From Marinobacter salexigens (GTDB lineage Bacteria; Pseudomonadota; Gammaproteobacteria; Pseudomonadales; Oleiphilaceae), in the NCBI RefSeq assembly GCF_002806945.1, contig NZ_NIHC01000001.1:744001-808000 (forward strand): a stretch of 64,000 bases of DNA, written 5' to 3'. Below the pieces are notes generated by a model. The model saw nothing but the letters and a program-made list of their open reading frames with translations. It was not told the origin of the DNA and did not search any database. This document shows positions 9,142-18,084 of this stretch, piece after piece. The translations under genes and the position numbers were made by a program. The stretch's first letter is position 1. Every line of letters starts with the position of its first letter.

Positions 9142-9651
9142 TTAATCCCTATCATCGTCAGCCACTTTCGCCAGCTGAGCGCGAGTCTTCAGGCGCCCCT
9201 CTCGGCGAATCTCGGCATTATCGAACCGCTGTCGCTGTTTTGCGGTTTCTGGCACAACGGCCGGAACATTTACCGGCTTGTCGTCTTCATCCAGAGCTAC
9301 GAATGTGAAGAAGGCCGAGAGAATATGACGGGTTTCGCCGGTGTAACTGTTCTCCGCAACAACCTTGGCGCCGATTTCCATAGATGACCCCCAGCTACGA
9401 TTCAGCGCTAAACTGAACAGCAAGGTGTCATTGCCTTTTGCAGGGGCACGAAAATGAATGGAATCCACCGCAGCAGTCACACAAACACAGGTGGAATGTC
9501 GCTCGGCAACCACCAGAGCCAGGCGGTCGCATTTTGCCATGATCATGCCGCCGAATACGGTGTCGTGGGAGTTCATATCGTTGGGAAACACTTTATAAAC
9601 GTGCTTCTCAATGGCCGAGGCGGATACGGGTTTTGGTGCAGGGTTTGGCAT
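9142..9651 (-). CDS. acyl-CoA thioesterase, hotdog fold
   Basis: Hotdog-fold hydrolase of 169 residues that would cleave acyl-CoA to free acid and CoA. The sequence shows MNSHDTVFGGMIMAKCDRLALVVA, equivalent to the N-(x)-GG-(x)-(D) active-site segment of the YciA/ACOT family, then a strand with VDSIHFRAPAKGND. ATG 9651 fits the start of the conserved domain; upstream in-frame codons give a long unconserved extension. It is divergent from cbpA. The chain-length preference cannot be read. Confidence 0.8.
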   Translation of the reverse strand: MPNPAPKPVSASAIEKHVYKVFPNDMNSHDTVFGGMIMAKCDRLALVVAERHSTCVCVTAAVDSIHFRAPAKGNDTLLFSLALNRSWGSSMEIGAKVVAENSYTGETRHILSAFFTFVALDEDDKPVNVPAVVPETAKQRQRFDNAEIRREGRLKTRAQLAKVADDDRD

Positions 9652-9811
9652 AACGTTCTTTCTCTGCGTTGATTTTAAGCTAAGGTTGATCGTGAAAGGT
9701 GCGGCTGAGGGTACTACATCTTTAACTGTGCCGGGCCAAGCTTGTATTTTTTCCAATTGCGCCAATCATATATAACCAGAGAACAATCTTTCATCAGATG
9801 CGAGGAGTTCA

Positions 9812-10807
9812 ATGGACTTCAAAGACTATTACGCCGTGCTTGGTGTGAGCGAGTCTGCCTCCCCCGAGGAAATCAAAAAATCCTACCGAAAACTGGCCCG
9901 AAAGTATCACCCGGATGTCAGTAAAGAGGAAAATGCCGACGAGAAGTTCAAAGATCTCGGCGAGGCATACGAGGTGCTGAAAGATCCGGAAAAACGCACC
10001 GAATACGACCAACTGCGTAAATACGGTGCGCAGGCCGATGGGTCTTTCCAGCCGCCTCCCGGTTGGCAGAGTGCATCCGGTTTTGGTGGTGGCGGTTATA
10101 CCGATGCAGATGCACGTCAGTTCAGCGACTTTTTTGAAGAAATCTTCGGTGGCAGGCGGGGTGCCGGCCCCGGCGCAGGAGGCTTTTCCAGCGCTGAATT
10201 CGGTGGAGCAGGGGGTGGTTTCAGGCAGAACGTTCGGGTGCGTGGTGAGGATGTTCACGCACGGCTGGCGCTGTTCCTGGAAGAAGTGTTCAATGGATGC
10301 GAGAAGCAGGTGTCCTTTGTCGTCCACGAGGCTGATGAACACGGCCGCATAGTTGCACGCCAGAAAACCTTGAAGGTGAAAATCCCGGCCGGTATGCGTG
10401 AAGGGCAGCATCTGCGGCTGAAAGGCCAAGGTTCGCCGGGAATTGGAGGTGGCGAGCCAGGTGACCTGTTAATAGAGGTTGAACTGGCACCACACCCCCT
10501 TTTCAGTGTGGAAGGCCGGGATGTTGTGGTGACGGTTCCCGTGGCGCCATGGGAGGCGGCATTGGGTGCAACGGTTACCGTGCCGACGGTGGGCTCAAAA
10601 GTGAACGTGAAGGTGCCAAAGGGAACCTCTTCGGGTCGCAAACTTCGCCTCAAAGGCAGGGGTTTGCCGGGCAAGCACCCGGGTGATCAGATTGTTATCC
10701 TGCAGATCACCATACCAGAGCAGCATTCTGCTGAAGCAGAAGAGCTCTACAAGCAGCTTGCCGAAGCTGAAAAAGCGTTCAACCCACGCAGCAAACTCCA
10801 TCTGTGA
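9812..10807 (+). CDS. cbpA: DnaJ-class co-chaperone CbpA
   Basis: Type II Hsp40 of 331 residues. It has an N-terminal J domain (residues 5-70, with HPD in KYHPDVSK), a Gly/Phe-rich linker (about 75-145) and two beta-sandwich client-binding domains. There is no zinc finger, which separates CbpA from DnaJ. It stimulates DnaK ATPase and binds curved DNA in E. coli. GAGGAG precedes ATG 9812. It forms a two-gene operon with cbpM, 15 bp downstream. Confidence 0.93.
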   Translation: MDFKDYYAVLGVSESASPEEIKKSYRKLARKYHPDVSKEENADEKFKDLGEAYEVLKDPEKRTEYDQLRKYGAQADGSFQPPPGWQSASGFGGGGYTDADARQFSDFFEEIFGGRRGAGPGAGGFSSAEFGGAGGGFRQNVRVRGEDVHARLALFLEEVFNGCEKQVSFVVHEADEHGRIVARQKTLKVKIPAGMREGQHLRLKGQGSPGIGGGEPGDLLIEVELAPHPLFSVEGRDVVVTVPVAPWEAALGATVTVPTVGSKVNVKVPKGTSSGRKLRLKGRGLPGKHPGDQIVILQITIPEQHSAEAEELYKQLAEAEKAFNPRSKLHL

Positions 10808-10822
10808 AGGGGAGAGTAAACA

Positions 10823-11170
10823 ATGAGTGAAAGAAACAGTGTTCTGACCGTTGAAGTAATGGACTCAGATGGCAGCACCTTCACCCTTCACGAAGTGTGC
10901 GAGCGTGGTGAGTGTCATGCGGAGTTTGTGATCAAGCTGGTCAACTACGGCGTTATTGCGCCTGTAGAACCCGCAACCGAAGCACGGCAGTGGCTGTTTG
11001 ATGTGGCGGCTCTGGCTCGGCTGCACAAGGCCAGGCGTTTGCAGCGCGACCTTAAAATGAACCTTCCGGGCCTTGCCATGTCGCTGGAACTTCTGGATGA
11101 GGTTCAGGAAATGCGCAAAGAGGTGGATCGCCTCAACCGGCAACTGCAGCAGTTAACGGGGGAGTGGTAG
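10823..11170 (+). CDS. cbpM: chaperone modulator CbpM
   Basis: 115-residue partner that binds the J domain of CbpA and blocks both its co-chaperone and DNA-binding activities. A MerR-like winged-helix segment (FTLHEVCERGECHAEFVIKLVNYGVIAP) is followed by RLHKARRLQRDL and a C-terminal helix likely to form a coiled coil. GGGGAGAG precedes the ATG. The gene order cbpA-cbpM is conserved in many gammaproteobacteria. Confidence 0.9.
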   Translation: MSERNSVLTVEVMDSDGSTFTLHEVCERGECHAEFVIKLVNYGVIAPVEPATEARQWLFDVAALARLHKARRLQRDLKMNLPGLAMSLELLDEVQEMRKEVDRLNRQLQQLTGEW

Positions 11171-11188
11171 CGCTGCTTGCTGCCACTC
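11162..11188 (+). terminator. hairpin at the end of cbpAM
   Basis: A 10-bp stem with one G-U pair (GAGTGGTAGC / GCTGCCACTC) and a 7-nt loop begins inside the last codons of cbpM. A short T-rich stretch follows only after about 12 nt, so termination strength is uncertain. Confidence 0.4.
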
Positions 11189-11204
11189 GTCCGTAAGATT
11201 TTCT

Positions 11205-11378
11205 CTACGGATTCTCGCCGAGCGCCCTGATCTCGGCGTAAATCTTTTCTGCCTCCTCCATCAGGGTGCCGTGGCTTCTTAAATCTCTATTGCGCTGCGC
11301 ATGCAGCGCTTTCGCCAGTTTTGCTTCGTACGCTTTCTGCAGTTTCTTCTTCGGATCACCCTTCAAGAATCCCAGCAT
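11205..11378 (-). CDS. DUF6435 family microprotein
   Basis: 57-residue protein opening MLGFLKGDPKKKL, then a charged helix rich in Ala, Lys and Arg (KAYEAKLAKALHAQRN) and a second helix (MEEAEKIYAEIRALG). This is the pattern of DUF6435, short proteins of unknown function common in marine gammaproteobacteria. GAGG lies 8 nt before the ATG. It is convergent with cbpM, with 34 bp between stops. The two amphipathic helices suggest a helical hairpin. Confidence 0.75.
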   Translation of the reverse strand: MLGFLKGDPKKKLQKAYEAKLAKALHAQRNRDLRSHGTLMEEAEKIYAEIRALGENP

Positions 11379-11477
11379 TTTTTGCGCCTCGCATTTGGTT
11401 CCTGTTCATAAGGTTACGCAGGTTCTGTCTGAAAGTTCATAAATTATTCGAGTCTATTGCTGGACAAATTTCATTTG

Positions 11478-11493
11478 TGGGATTAAATTCCCA
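11478..11493. promoter_or_regulatory. operator-like repeat TGGGA-N6-TCCCA, copy 1
   Basis: TGGGATTAAATTCCCA. It shares its arms and 6-bp spacing with copies at 11504-11519 and 13082-13097. It lies directly upstream of the candidate -35 box of the first DUF5666 gene. Confidence 0.6.
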
Positions 11494-11494
11494 A

Positions 11495-11523
11495 TTAACG
11501 TTTTGGGAAAATTTTCCCATATT
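11495..11523 (+). promoter_or_regulatory. candidate promoter of the first DUF5666 gene
   Basis: TTAACG (11495-11500), 17 bp, CATATT (11518-11523); each box matches 4 of 6 consensus bases. Operator copy 2 fills the spacer, so a protein bound there would block polymerase. Confidence 0.4.
11504..11519. promoter_or_regulatory. operator-like repeat TGGGA-N6-TCCCA, copy 2
   Basis: TGGGAAAATTTTCCCA, a perfect 16-bp palindrome. Its centre lies 26 bp from copy 1, between two and three helical turns, so cooperative dimers are possible. Confidence 0.65.
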
Positions 11524-11579
11524 GTTCGGGCGGTCGAAGTTCGATTGCCGAACCCGTGAAAACAGCCTGGAGAAGAACC

Positions 11580-13007
11580 ATGAAGCACAATCTTTTAGTC
11601 TCAGCGATAAAGTTAGCTCTGACCGGCGCCCTCGCGGGTTCACTTCTAGCCTGTGGTGGCGGCTCAGAAGGCTCAGACTCCGCCGGCGTTTCGTCCGGCA
11701 CCAGTGTTGGCCGGGTATCTGGCTTTGGTAGCGTGTACGTGAATGGCACCAGGTTCAGTACCGATGGCACCGTAAAAAGTTATGACGGTATTGAACGTGA
11801 AGAACAGCTAGAGAAGGGCATGATCCTGAAGGTCCGGGGTGACTGGGATGGTCAGGGAGAAGGCAAAGCAAGAACGGTCATTTACGATGACACCTTGCGT
11901 GGCCCGGTTACGTCAATGACCTGGGACGCAGCCAATCGTACCGGCGAAATTGTAATGCTTGGCCAGACAGTGTTTGTGGATGGCCAGACTGTATTCCGCG
12001 GTGCGACCCCCACACTAATGGCGAGTAACGCAAGCGAGTATCGGGTTCGCGTGAGTGGCTGGCGCACTGCAGAAGGTGAATTTCGCGCAAGTTTTGTAGG
12101 GGCCAAATCGGATGGGGTGGATTTTGATGATGTGAATGATGTTGAAATAGAGGGCGTTGTGAGAAATCTCGACAAAGTTGCCGAGGCCTTCACCATCAAC
12201 GGATTCACAATCGACTACGGAAGTGCCACGCCAGAAGATGGGTTCTCTTTGGAGGACCTGACTGAAGGCATGGTTGTGGATGTAGAGGGGGCTCTATCGG
12301 CAGACGGGAAAACCATTTTGGCCGCCGAAATTGACGACGAAAGCGATTGGCTTGATGGTGACGATAACGACGTAGAGATCTCTGGCGAGCTGTATGACTA
12401 CGATGAAACCAATCTGCAGTTTTACATAAACGGCGTATTGGTGCAGATAACGGCCAATACCGAGTTTGATGACATTGGCAAATCCGACTTGCAAAACGGC
12501 GTTCACATACAGGTGGAAGGTGAGTACCGCGATGGCCTTTTGTATGCTGAGGAAATCGAAGGCCAGGAAGCGGATGTTGAGCTTGAGGGCGTTGTTGAAT
12601 CCGTAGATCTGGAGAACGAAACGCTCAGGGTCAGCGGTGTGAAGGTTCAGCTCACTACCAGCACATTGATCGATGAGGGCGACGACAATGACCGGCGCAC
12701 CCGGGTTCTCGATATTCAAAGCTTCGCAGCGGGTGATTACCTTGAAGTAAAAGGCTACCAGCGCAGCAATGATGGTGGCTACCTTGAGGCCGCAAGCGTG
12801 AAGTACGAAGACGAAGACGAAGGGAATTGTGCGGAGTTGGAGGCGTTTGTTACTGTGACGGATTCCGGCTCAATCCGTGTAATGAATCTGGAGATTCTGG
12901 CAGGTGGTTATAGCCTTGAGGATTTGGACCTCCAGGAAGAGGTTGAGCTTGAGTATTGCGCTACGGCTGGCGGAGAGTACGAGCTTCAGGCTAGCCCTGA
13001 TCAGTAA
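11580..13007 (+). CDS. DUF5666 lipoprotein A
   Basis: 475-residue predicted lipoprotein. A signal peptide ends in a lipobox (LLAC, with Gly after the Cys). A Gly/Ser stretch follows, and then repeated DUF5666 beta-barrel modules, each built on patterns such as GxVSGFGSVYVNG, xFxING, and EGMxVxVEG...ADGxxxAxEI. The mature protein is very acidic (Asp/Glu-rich), as expected for a salt-adapted exported protein. The ATG follows CTGGAGAA. The function of the family is not established. A second homologue lies at 14430. The two operator repeats upstream tie it to the DUF6502 gene downstream. Confidence 0.85.
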   Translation: MKHNLLVSAIKLALTGALAGSLLACGGGSEGSDSAGVSSGTSVGRVSGFGSVYVNGTRFSTDGTVKSYDGIEREEQLEKGMILKVRGDWDGQGEGKARTVIYDDTLRGPVTSMTWDAANRTGEIVMLGQTVFVDGQTVFRGATPTLMASNASEYRVRVSGWRTAEGEFRASFVGAKSDGVDFDDVNDVEIEGVVRNLDKVAEAFTINGFTIDYGSATPEDGFSLEDLTEGMVVDVEGALSADGKTILAAEIDDESDWLDGDDNDVEISGELYDYDETNLQFYINGVLVQITANTEFDDIGKSDLQNGVHIQVEGEYRDGLLYAEEIEGQEADVELEGVVESVDLENETLRVSGVKVQLTTSTLIDEGDDNDRRTRVLDIQSFAAGDYLEVKGYQRSNDGGYLEAASVKYEDEDEGNCAELEAFVTVTDSGSIRVMNLEILAGGYSLEDLDLQEEVELEYCATAGGEYELQASPDQ

Positions 13008-13035
13008 GACAGCGCAAAAACTGGTTGTAGCCTTT

Positions 13036-13058
13036 GCGGGCGGGCTTGCCCCGTCCGC
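13036..13058 (+). terminator. GC-rich hairpin after DUF5666 gene A
   Basis: GCGGGCGGG (13036-13044), a 5-nt loop, CCCGTCCGC (13050-13058): nine pairs including one G-U. A weak T-rich stretch (CTTCTGGCTTTT) follows. It probably ends the first transcript before the DUF6502 promoter. Confidence 0.4.
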
Positions 13059-13081
13059 GCTTCTGGCTTTTAGTGGCTATG

Positions 13082-13097
13082 TGGGAATATAATCCCA
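13082..13097. promoter_or_regulatory. operator-like repeat TGGGA-N6-TCCCA, copy 3, over a -10 box
   Basis: TGGGAATATAATCCCA contains a perfect TATAAT (13088-13093). Transcription would start about 7 nt later, at or next to ATG 13101, predicting a leaderless or nearly leaderless mRNA. No Shine-Dalgarno sequence is seen before that ATG. No clear -35 box is visible. A protein bound here would cover the -10 box. Confidence 0.6.
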
Positions 13098-13100
13098 AAT

Positions 13101-13979
13101 ATGATCGAGTCCCGTACGAACCCATTGCACCAGGCCCTGTTCCGTATTCTGCGCCCCCTTGCGAGGTTGCTTCTGCGTAACGGCGTTCCCTATGGTGAGT
13201 TTGCCGAGCTGGTCAAGCGAGCCTACGTGGAAGCGGCCCTGGAAGATTTCCCCGGCGAACGGCGCAAGCCGTCTGATTCCGGGGCGGCAGTGATGACAGG
13301 ATTAACGCGCAAAGAAGTTAAGCGCCAGCGGGAGATTCTTGCGGGCCAACACACGGGAAAATTCGAAGTTTTGCACACCAATCGTGCATCCCGGGTAGTG
13401 TCTGGCTGGGTGCACGATAGCCTTTTTCAGGACGCTGCCGGAGAGCCAGCTATACTTCCTTTTGATGGGGCGTTGAGTTTTTGTGAACTGGCAAAAAAGT
13501 ATAGCGGGGATATGCCCCCCCGTGCCGTACTAGACGAGCTGTTAAGGGTTGGGGTGGTGACTGTGGATAATGCCACCGGCCAACTTACTCTGAAGCAAAG
13601 AGCCTACGTGCCTGCGGGAGATAGCAAGGAATTGCTCCGGTTCTTTGGCGAGGACGTATCAGATCTTATAGCCACGGTGGATCATAATCTGGTGTGTGGC
13701 GAGGGCGATCCAGCGCCTTTGTTTCAGCGCACGCTGAGTTATAACAACATACCTCCTGAAACCATGGAGGCATGGCGAGCCCATGCTGCTGAGCAGTCCC
13801 AGAAGTTACTGGAGCAACTGGATTCCTGGCTGGGGCCCGAAGATCGCGATGTTTCAGGTAAGCAGGATGACGCCTCACCGCAGCAATCCTTCAGAACAGG
13901 TGTCAGCGTCTTCTATTTTGAAGAGCCACTTTTACCAGAAAATCCCGAGCCAGGCTCTGGAAGAGGGAAAATGACATGA
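13101..13979 (+). CDS. DUF6502 family protein, probable DNA-binding regulator
   Basis: 292 residues. The N-terminal third (LARLLLRNGVPYGEFAELVKRAYVEAAL, then MTGLTRKEVKRQREIL) is the conserved part of DUF6502 and looks helix-turn-helix-like, with the second segment as a possible recognition helix. The middle (SFCELAKKYSGDMPPRAVLDELLRVGVV) resembles a winged-helix module. No function is established for the family. Operator copy 3 overlaps its own promoter, and copies 1-2 precede the neighbouring DUF5666 gene, so I infer autoregulation and control of the lipoproteins. It overlaps the next gene by 4 bp (ATGA). Confidence 0.75.
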   Translation: MIESRTNPLHQALFRILRPLARLLLRNGVPYGEFAELVKRAYVEAALEDFPGERRKPSDSGAAVMTGLTRKEVKRQREILAGQHTGKFEVLHTNRASRVVSGWVHDSLFQDAAGEPAILPFDGALSFCELAKKYSGDMPPRAVLDELLRVGVVTVDNATGQLTLKQRAYVPAGDSKELLRFFGEDVSDLIATVDHNLVCGEGDPAPLFQRTLSYNNIPPETMEAWRAHAAEQSQKLLEQLDSWLGPEDRDVSGKQDDASPQQSFRTGVSVFYFEEPLLPENPEPGSGRGKMT

Positions 13980-14377
13980 GCGCTCGCCACGAGCCAAAGT
14001 TTGTTTGCCGCTGGGAGCCTACTGTCCTTGCTAGCACCCTGTTATCTGCTCCCAGCCGTGAGGTGATAAAACACTGGATTAGTGCAGTAGCGTTTCTCGA
14101 TGAGAACCAGCACCCCGTTTTGTTGTCGATGAACAGTCAAAACGAGCCAACTTTCAGCCAGCTTGTACAGGCGGCTAATCCGAAGCTTGCCCCTTCTGTA
14201 GTGCTCAATGAACTTTTGCGTAAAGGTATTGTTGAGCAACTGGACAGTGGGCAGGTTCTGCTCAGACGAAGCACCTACATACACGATGTGCCCAGTTTCG
14301 AGGTGACGCCCGCTGTTCGGCGCCAAAACGACAGGCCCGGCCAGAAGGCAGGCAGGCGGCGCAGTGATGAAGTTTGA
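13976..14377 (+). CDS. short DUF6502-like protein lacking the N-terminal domain
   Basis: 133 residues. Residues about 30-95 (HWISAVAFLDENQHPVLL, then FSQLVQAANPKLAPSVVLNELLRKGIVEQLDSGQVLLRRSTYI) align by eye with the middle of the 13101 protein (VLDELLRVGVV...LTLKQRAYVP). The N-terminal HTH-like third is absent. It starts within the stop of the full-length gene (ATGA overlap), so the two are translationally coupled. It may be a decayed duplicate or a partner that dimerises with the full-length protein. The basic C-terminal tail (GRRRSDEV region) is unlike the longer protein. Confidence 0.65.
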   Translation: MSARHEPKFVCRWEPTVLASTLLSAPSREVIKHWISAVAFLDENQHPVLLSMNSQNEPTFSQLVQAANPKLAPSVVLNELLRKGIVEQLDSGQVLLRRSTYIHDVPSFEVTPAVRRQNDRPGQKAGRRRSDEV

Positions 14378-14429
14378 TACACACCTCCTCCGAAACTGCA
14401 TAGCAGGCCAATTTGAAACGGTGAAATTA

Positions 14430-15902
14430 ATGAAAGTGACACTCCGCAAACGTGTGTTTCCTGCGCTGGCGACACTGCTGGCTATGGGGTTGTTTTCAGC
14501 TTGCGGCAGTGAGCAGCAAGTAGCAGACGGCGGAATTCGCGGTACTGGGTCTAGTGTTGGGCCTGTATCGGGGTTTGGTAGTGTTTTTGTGAATGGTGTG
14601 AAGTTCACAACTGATGGTTACGTGCGCAGTGATGATGGTATTACAACCGAGAGTCAACTCGATGAAGGGATGATCCTTCGGGTTGAGGGTGAGTGGCGAA
14701 CTGACTACACAGGTCTTGCCGAATCGGTTGAGTATGATGATAGTTTGCGCGGAGAAATAGCCATTGTTAAGGCTTGGAATCACGCTTCAAAAACCGCTGA
14801 AATCAGCATTCTTGGTCAGACAGTTCGAATTGACTCACAAACTGTTGTGAAAGGAAAAATGATCGAAAACGTTGTTGAGGGTGACTTTGCAAGAATGTCT
14901 GGGTGGAGGATGCCTAATGGCGATTTTCGGGCCAGCTACCTTGGAGTCCGCACTAATCAGAACAAAAGTAACTTTGACGGCTTCAATGAAGTAGAGCTCG
15001 AAGGCAAAATATCGCAGTTGAATACCTACAAAAAGACTTTTTTCATAGGTATGCAGCTTGTTAATTATGGGGGCGCAGAGTTTAAAGGTATTGCCGAAAC
15101 AGACCTTGCAGACTCGGTAGTGGTTGAGGTTGAGGGTAATTTGGGTAGCGATGGTATTTTTCTGGCCAATGAAATAGAGCCTGATGATTCCCGGCGCTAT
15201 CGCCAGAGCATGGAGGCGGGCATTGAGTTTGTAGGCCCAGTTACCAGTCCGTTTGAAGTCGGCACTGGTACCTTCAAGGTTAACGGATTAACAGTCGAGG
15301 TGACTGGCGATACTAAGTTTGATGATGGTATTCAGAGCAGTGATCTGGTTGAGGGAGCACTGATTCAGGTAGAGGGCAACTTCGTTGCTGACGGAACTGT
15401 AAAGGCAGAGGAAATCAGCCTGCGTGAGTCCGATGTGGAAGTCGAGGGCGGCAAAACCTCTGCAATAGATTATGGCAGCCGTCAATTGTCCGTGGGCGGC
15501 GTTTTGGTGCAACTCACACCTCTGACCGTTATCACTGATGACAGTGAGCGGCGCCTCAAATTATCCAACCTTGAGGCAGACTTCAGCCTTGAGGTTGAGG
15601 GGATAGAGCGCGAGAACAGTGAAGGGCAAACGTTCCTTGAGGCGCTTAAGATTGAGCAAGACGATGATGCACCGGGTTCCGAATATGAACTCACTGGGCG
15701 TGTAGCTGGAATGGCGGGTAATGATATCCGTGTTCTTGGCGTGGATATGCGCTTGGATAGCGAGACGGAGTACGACGGTGTTACCAAAGCAGGCCTTCAG
15801 GCAAAGATTGATAAAGACGAGCGCCCGATGGTTGAAGTGGAGTATGAGTTACGCTCCGGTGCTTACGTCATCACCGAAATCAAGTTGGATGAACCTGACT
15901 GA
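14430..15902 (+). CDS. DUF5666 lipoprotein B
   Basis: 490-residue homologue of the 11580 protein, sharing GSSVGPVSGFGSVFVNGVKFTTDG, DDSLRGE, and repeated EGxxxxxGxxxAxEI blocks. A signal peptide starting at ATG 14430 (MKVTLRKRVF) ends in the lipobox FSAC. The frame is open from ATG 14364, but that start would bury the signal peptide. The ribosome site is weak, so coupling to the preceding gene is likely. It appears to be the last gene of an operon starting at 13101. The mature protein is acidic and predicted to be surface- or periplasm-facing. Confidence 0.82.
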   Translation: MKVTLRKRVFPALATLLAMGLFSACGSEQQVADGGIRGTGSSVGPVSGFGSVFVNGVKFTTDGYVRSDDGITTESQLDEGMILRVEGEWRTDYTGLAESVEYDDSLRGEIAIVKAWNHASKTAEISILGQTVRIDSQTVVKGKMIENVVEGDFARMSGWRMPNGDFRASYLGVRTNQNKSNFDGFNEVELEGKISQLNTYKKTFFIGMQLVNYGGAEFKGIAETDLADSVVVEVEGNLGSDGIFLANEIEPDDSRRYRQSMEAGIEFVGPVTSPFEVGTGTFKVNGLTVEVTGDTKFDDGIQSSDLVEGALIQVEGNFVADGTVKAEEISLRESDVEVEGGKTSAIDYGSRQLSVGGVLVQLTPLTVITDDSERRLKLSNLEADFSLEVEGIERENSEGQTFLEALKIEQDDDAPGSEYELTGRVAGMAGNDIRVLGVDMRLDSETEYDGVTKAGLQAKIDKDERPMVEVEYELRSGAYVITEIKLDEPD

Positions 15903-15928
15903 GTTGACAGTCGCCTGGTGTTGAAAGT

Positions 15929-15950
15929 GCCCCGGCCAACTCGCCGGGGC
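15929..15950 (+). terminator. hairpin after DUF5666 gene B
   Basis: A perfect 8-bp stem, GCCCCGGC / GCCGGGGC, with a 6-nt loop, 27 bp after the stop. No T-run follows, so it may protect the 3' end rather than terminate. Confidence 0.4.
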
Positions 15951-16110
15951 AATCTCTCCACATCCCGCCTTTTTAAAGATCCGCAACAAATCCTTGCATA
16001 AAGAAGTCCCTCTTTGTCGCCCACTTTGCTACAACTGGTAGTAAGAGGCATCTCAATGGCTGAATAAAAAATCCTTGGGATGCCGGAATACTCTGTTGAG
16101 GGATTGAATT

Positions 16111-18051
16111 ATGGCCTCTCGTTTCCTGAAAAACCTGGTTGCCAGCAGGCTGTTCCGGCCAGTGTTTGTTGTTCTGGTGGTGGCTGGCCTGGCACAGGTT
16201 TTTATCAGTCAGTGGTTGATAACGGAGCAGGTTGAACGCTTGATAAGCACCGCCAGCTCAGCACTGGAAGCGAGCAGCGACCAGCTTAGCGAATCCTTTG
16301 AAAACACCCGCGAGGATGTGCGCCTGCGCTTGCAGACCATGCGGGAGCAAAGCGTTGGTGAGCTGACGCAAGAACTTACGTCCAAGCAAAGTCAGCAGCA
16401 GGAACGCGTGGCAGCAAATGTCCGCAATGCTGTTATGGCAGAGGCACAGGGCTTGGCTGATGTACTGGCAGCGGTAGCGGCCCCACTCATTTGGGACCGG
16501 GATATTCCAAAACTGACTGATCTTGTGGAGTTGGCTGATGCCAGAGAGTCGGTTCTCTTTGCAATCTATTTTGATCAGTACGGTGAACGCATGACCCGCT
16601 ATGTTGATCGCACCGATGAGCGTGTACGGGCCTTGATGGAGCAAGGTGAAGGGCGCGGCGCTGCAAACCGCGTGCTGGAGGCTGCAGGCCGTGATCCGAA
16701 TGTCGTCATTATAACCGCAGACATCAAACCGAAAGGCTCGGCGATTGGGCAGTTGAAGATCGGGCTGTCGCTGGATGGTATTAACAGAGACCTCGCCCAG
16801 CTGGAAGACGAGTTCAATGCCGTACTCGCCAGCAGTGTCGAGACCTCAAGGCAAACCCTGGAAGCAGAAACCGGCCAGGTAAATCAGCGCCTTCAGCACC
16901 AGCTGACGGATATCGGCGCGGTTACGCAAGCCCATATCAACGATACGGTTGATGCGCTTCGCCTTGAAGCATCAGGCTTGTCTTCGAGTCTCTCACTGGT
17001 GGCTGTAAGCTCCATGGTCATTCTTCTGGTATTGGTGGCAGCCGTGCTTGGGGGCAGTGTGTTGCCTCGGGTTTTGCGCCTGAACTCAGCCATTCGCGGC
17101 ATTGCCGATGGTGAGGCGGATCTGACTCGCCGGGTTAACCTGAAGGGCAACGATGAGCTAACGGAAATGGCCCGGGGTGTGAACCAGTTTATTACCCGCA
17201 TTCAGGAGTTGGTGTCCGATGTTAAGAGCTCGGCAGAATCGGCAGCAGGGCAGGCCCGGGCGCAGGGTGAAGTCAGCCGCGATGCGGTGAAAGCAGTCAG
17301 TGCCCAGCAGCAAGAAGTGGTAGAGGTGTCCGAAACCATGGCCGCTATGTCTCAGAGCATAGCGGGTGTTGCCCGGGATATTCAGGAAGTGGCTGGTGCC
17401 GTAAGCAATGTCAGCACGGAGAGCGATGCGACAGCGGCTATTTCCCGGGATGTATTGAAGCGCCTTGATGAGGTTGTGCTGGATGTACAGAAGGCGGTGG
17501 ATGCGGTCAGCACTTTAGATAAACAAAGTACGCAAATTACCTCGGTTTTATCGGTTATCGGGGCCATTGCGGAGCAGACCAACCTGCTGGCTCTTAATGC
17601 GGCTATTGAGGCCGCCAGGGCTGGTGAATCAGGTCGTGGTTTTGCGGTTGTTGCCGATGAGGTAAGAACTTTGGCAAGCCGGACACAGGAGTCCACCACC
17701 GAGATCGAAGCCATCATTGCGCAGCTACAGCAGGGCAGCAAACAGGCAGTGACGGTGATTGCTGAGGTGTCTGAACAAGTGGCTGAATCGTCTGCAGAGT
17801 TTCGTCGAGCCGATGAGCATTTTGACCAGATCAACCAGCTGCTCAGCAGTTTGCAGGAACAGGCTCTGAGTATTTCAGCTGTGGCGGAGCAAGAGGGCCG
17901 GCAGGCGGAAAGCGTAAGTGTGAGCGTTGAAGGCATCGCGCGCACGGCTGAGGCCACTGTGGAGGCGATTCAGCGTTCCGATAAGGCCAGCCTGGAGATC
18001 AGTGAGCTTCTGGTGGCGCTTCAGAAAAACGCATCCCAGTTCCGTGTGTAA
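16111..18051 (+). CDS. methyl-accepting chemotaxis protein
   Basis: Chemoreceptor of 646 residues. There is a first membrane helix (about 17-34), a periplasmic sensor region of about 250 residues with no recognised dCACHE or 4HB signature, a second helix (about 292-316, [26 protein letters not shown]), a HAMP domain (about 317-370) and a long coiled-coil signalling domain. The hairpin tip ([40 protein letters not shown]) binds CheA and CheW. No C-terminal CheR-tethering pentapeptide is seen. No che genes are adjacent, so it feeds a pathway encoded elsewhere. The ligand is unknown. Confidence 0.92.
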   Translation: MASRFLKNLVASRLFRPVFVVLVVAGLAQVFISQWLITEQVERLISTASSALEASSDQLSESFENTREDVRLRLQTMREQSVGELTQELTSKQSQQQERVAANVRNAVMAEAQGLADVLAAVAAPLIWDRDIPKLTDLVELADARESVLFAIYFDQYGERMTRYVDRTDERVRALMEQGEGRGAANRVLEAAGRDPNVVIITADIKPKGSAIGQLKIGLSLDGINRDLAQLEDEFNAVLASSVETSRQTLEAETGQVNQRLQHQLTDIGAVTQAHINDTVDALRLEASGLSSSLSLVAVSSMVILLVLVAAVLGGSVLPRVLRLNSAIRGIADGEADLTRRVNLKGNDELTEMARGVNQFITRIQELVSDVKSSAESAAGQARAQGEVSRDAVKAVSAQQQEVVEVSETMAAMSQSIAGVARDIQEVAGAVSNVSTESDATAAISRDVLKRLDEVVLDVQKAVDAVSTLDKQSTQITSVLSVIGAIAEQTNLLALNAAIEAARAGESGRGFAVVADEVRTLASRTQESTTEIEAIIAQLQQGSKQAVTVIAEVSEQVAESSAEFRRADEHFDQINQLLSSLQEQALSISAVAEQEGRQAESVSVSVEGIARTAEATVEAIQRSDKASLEISELLVALQKNASQFRV

Positions 18052-18084
18052 CGGAACCGGGTTTCCTGGGCGGGAGGCTCTTGC

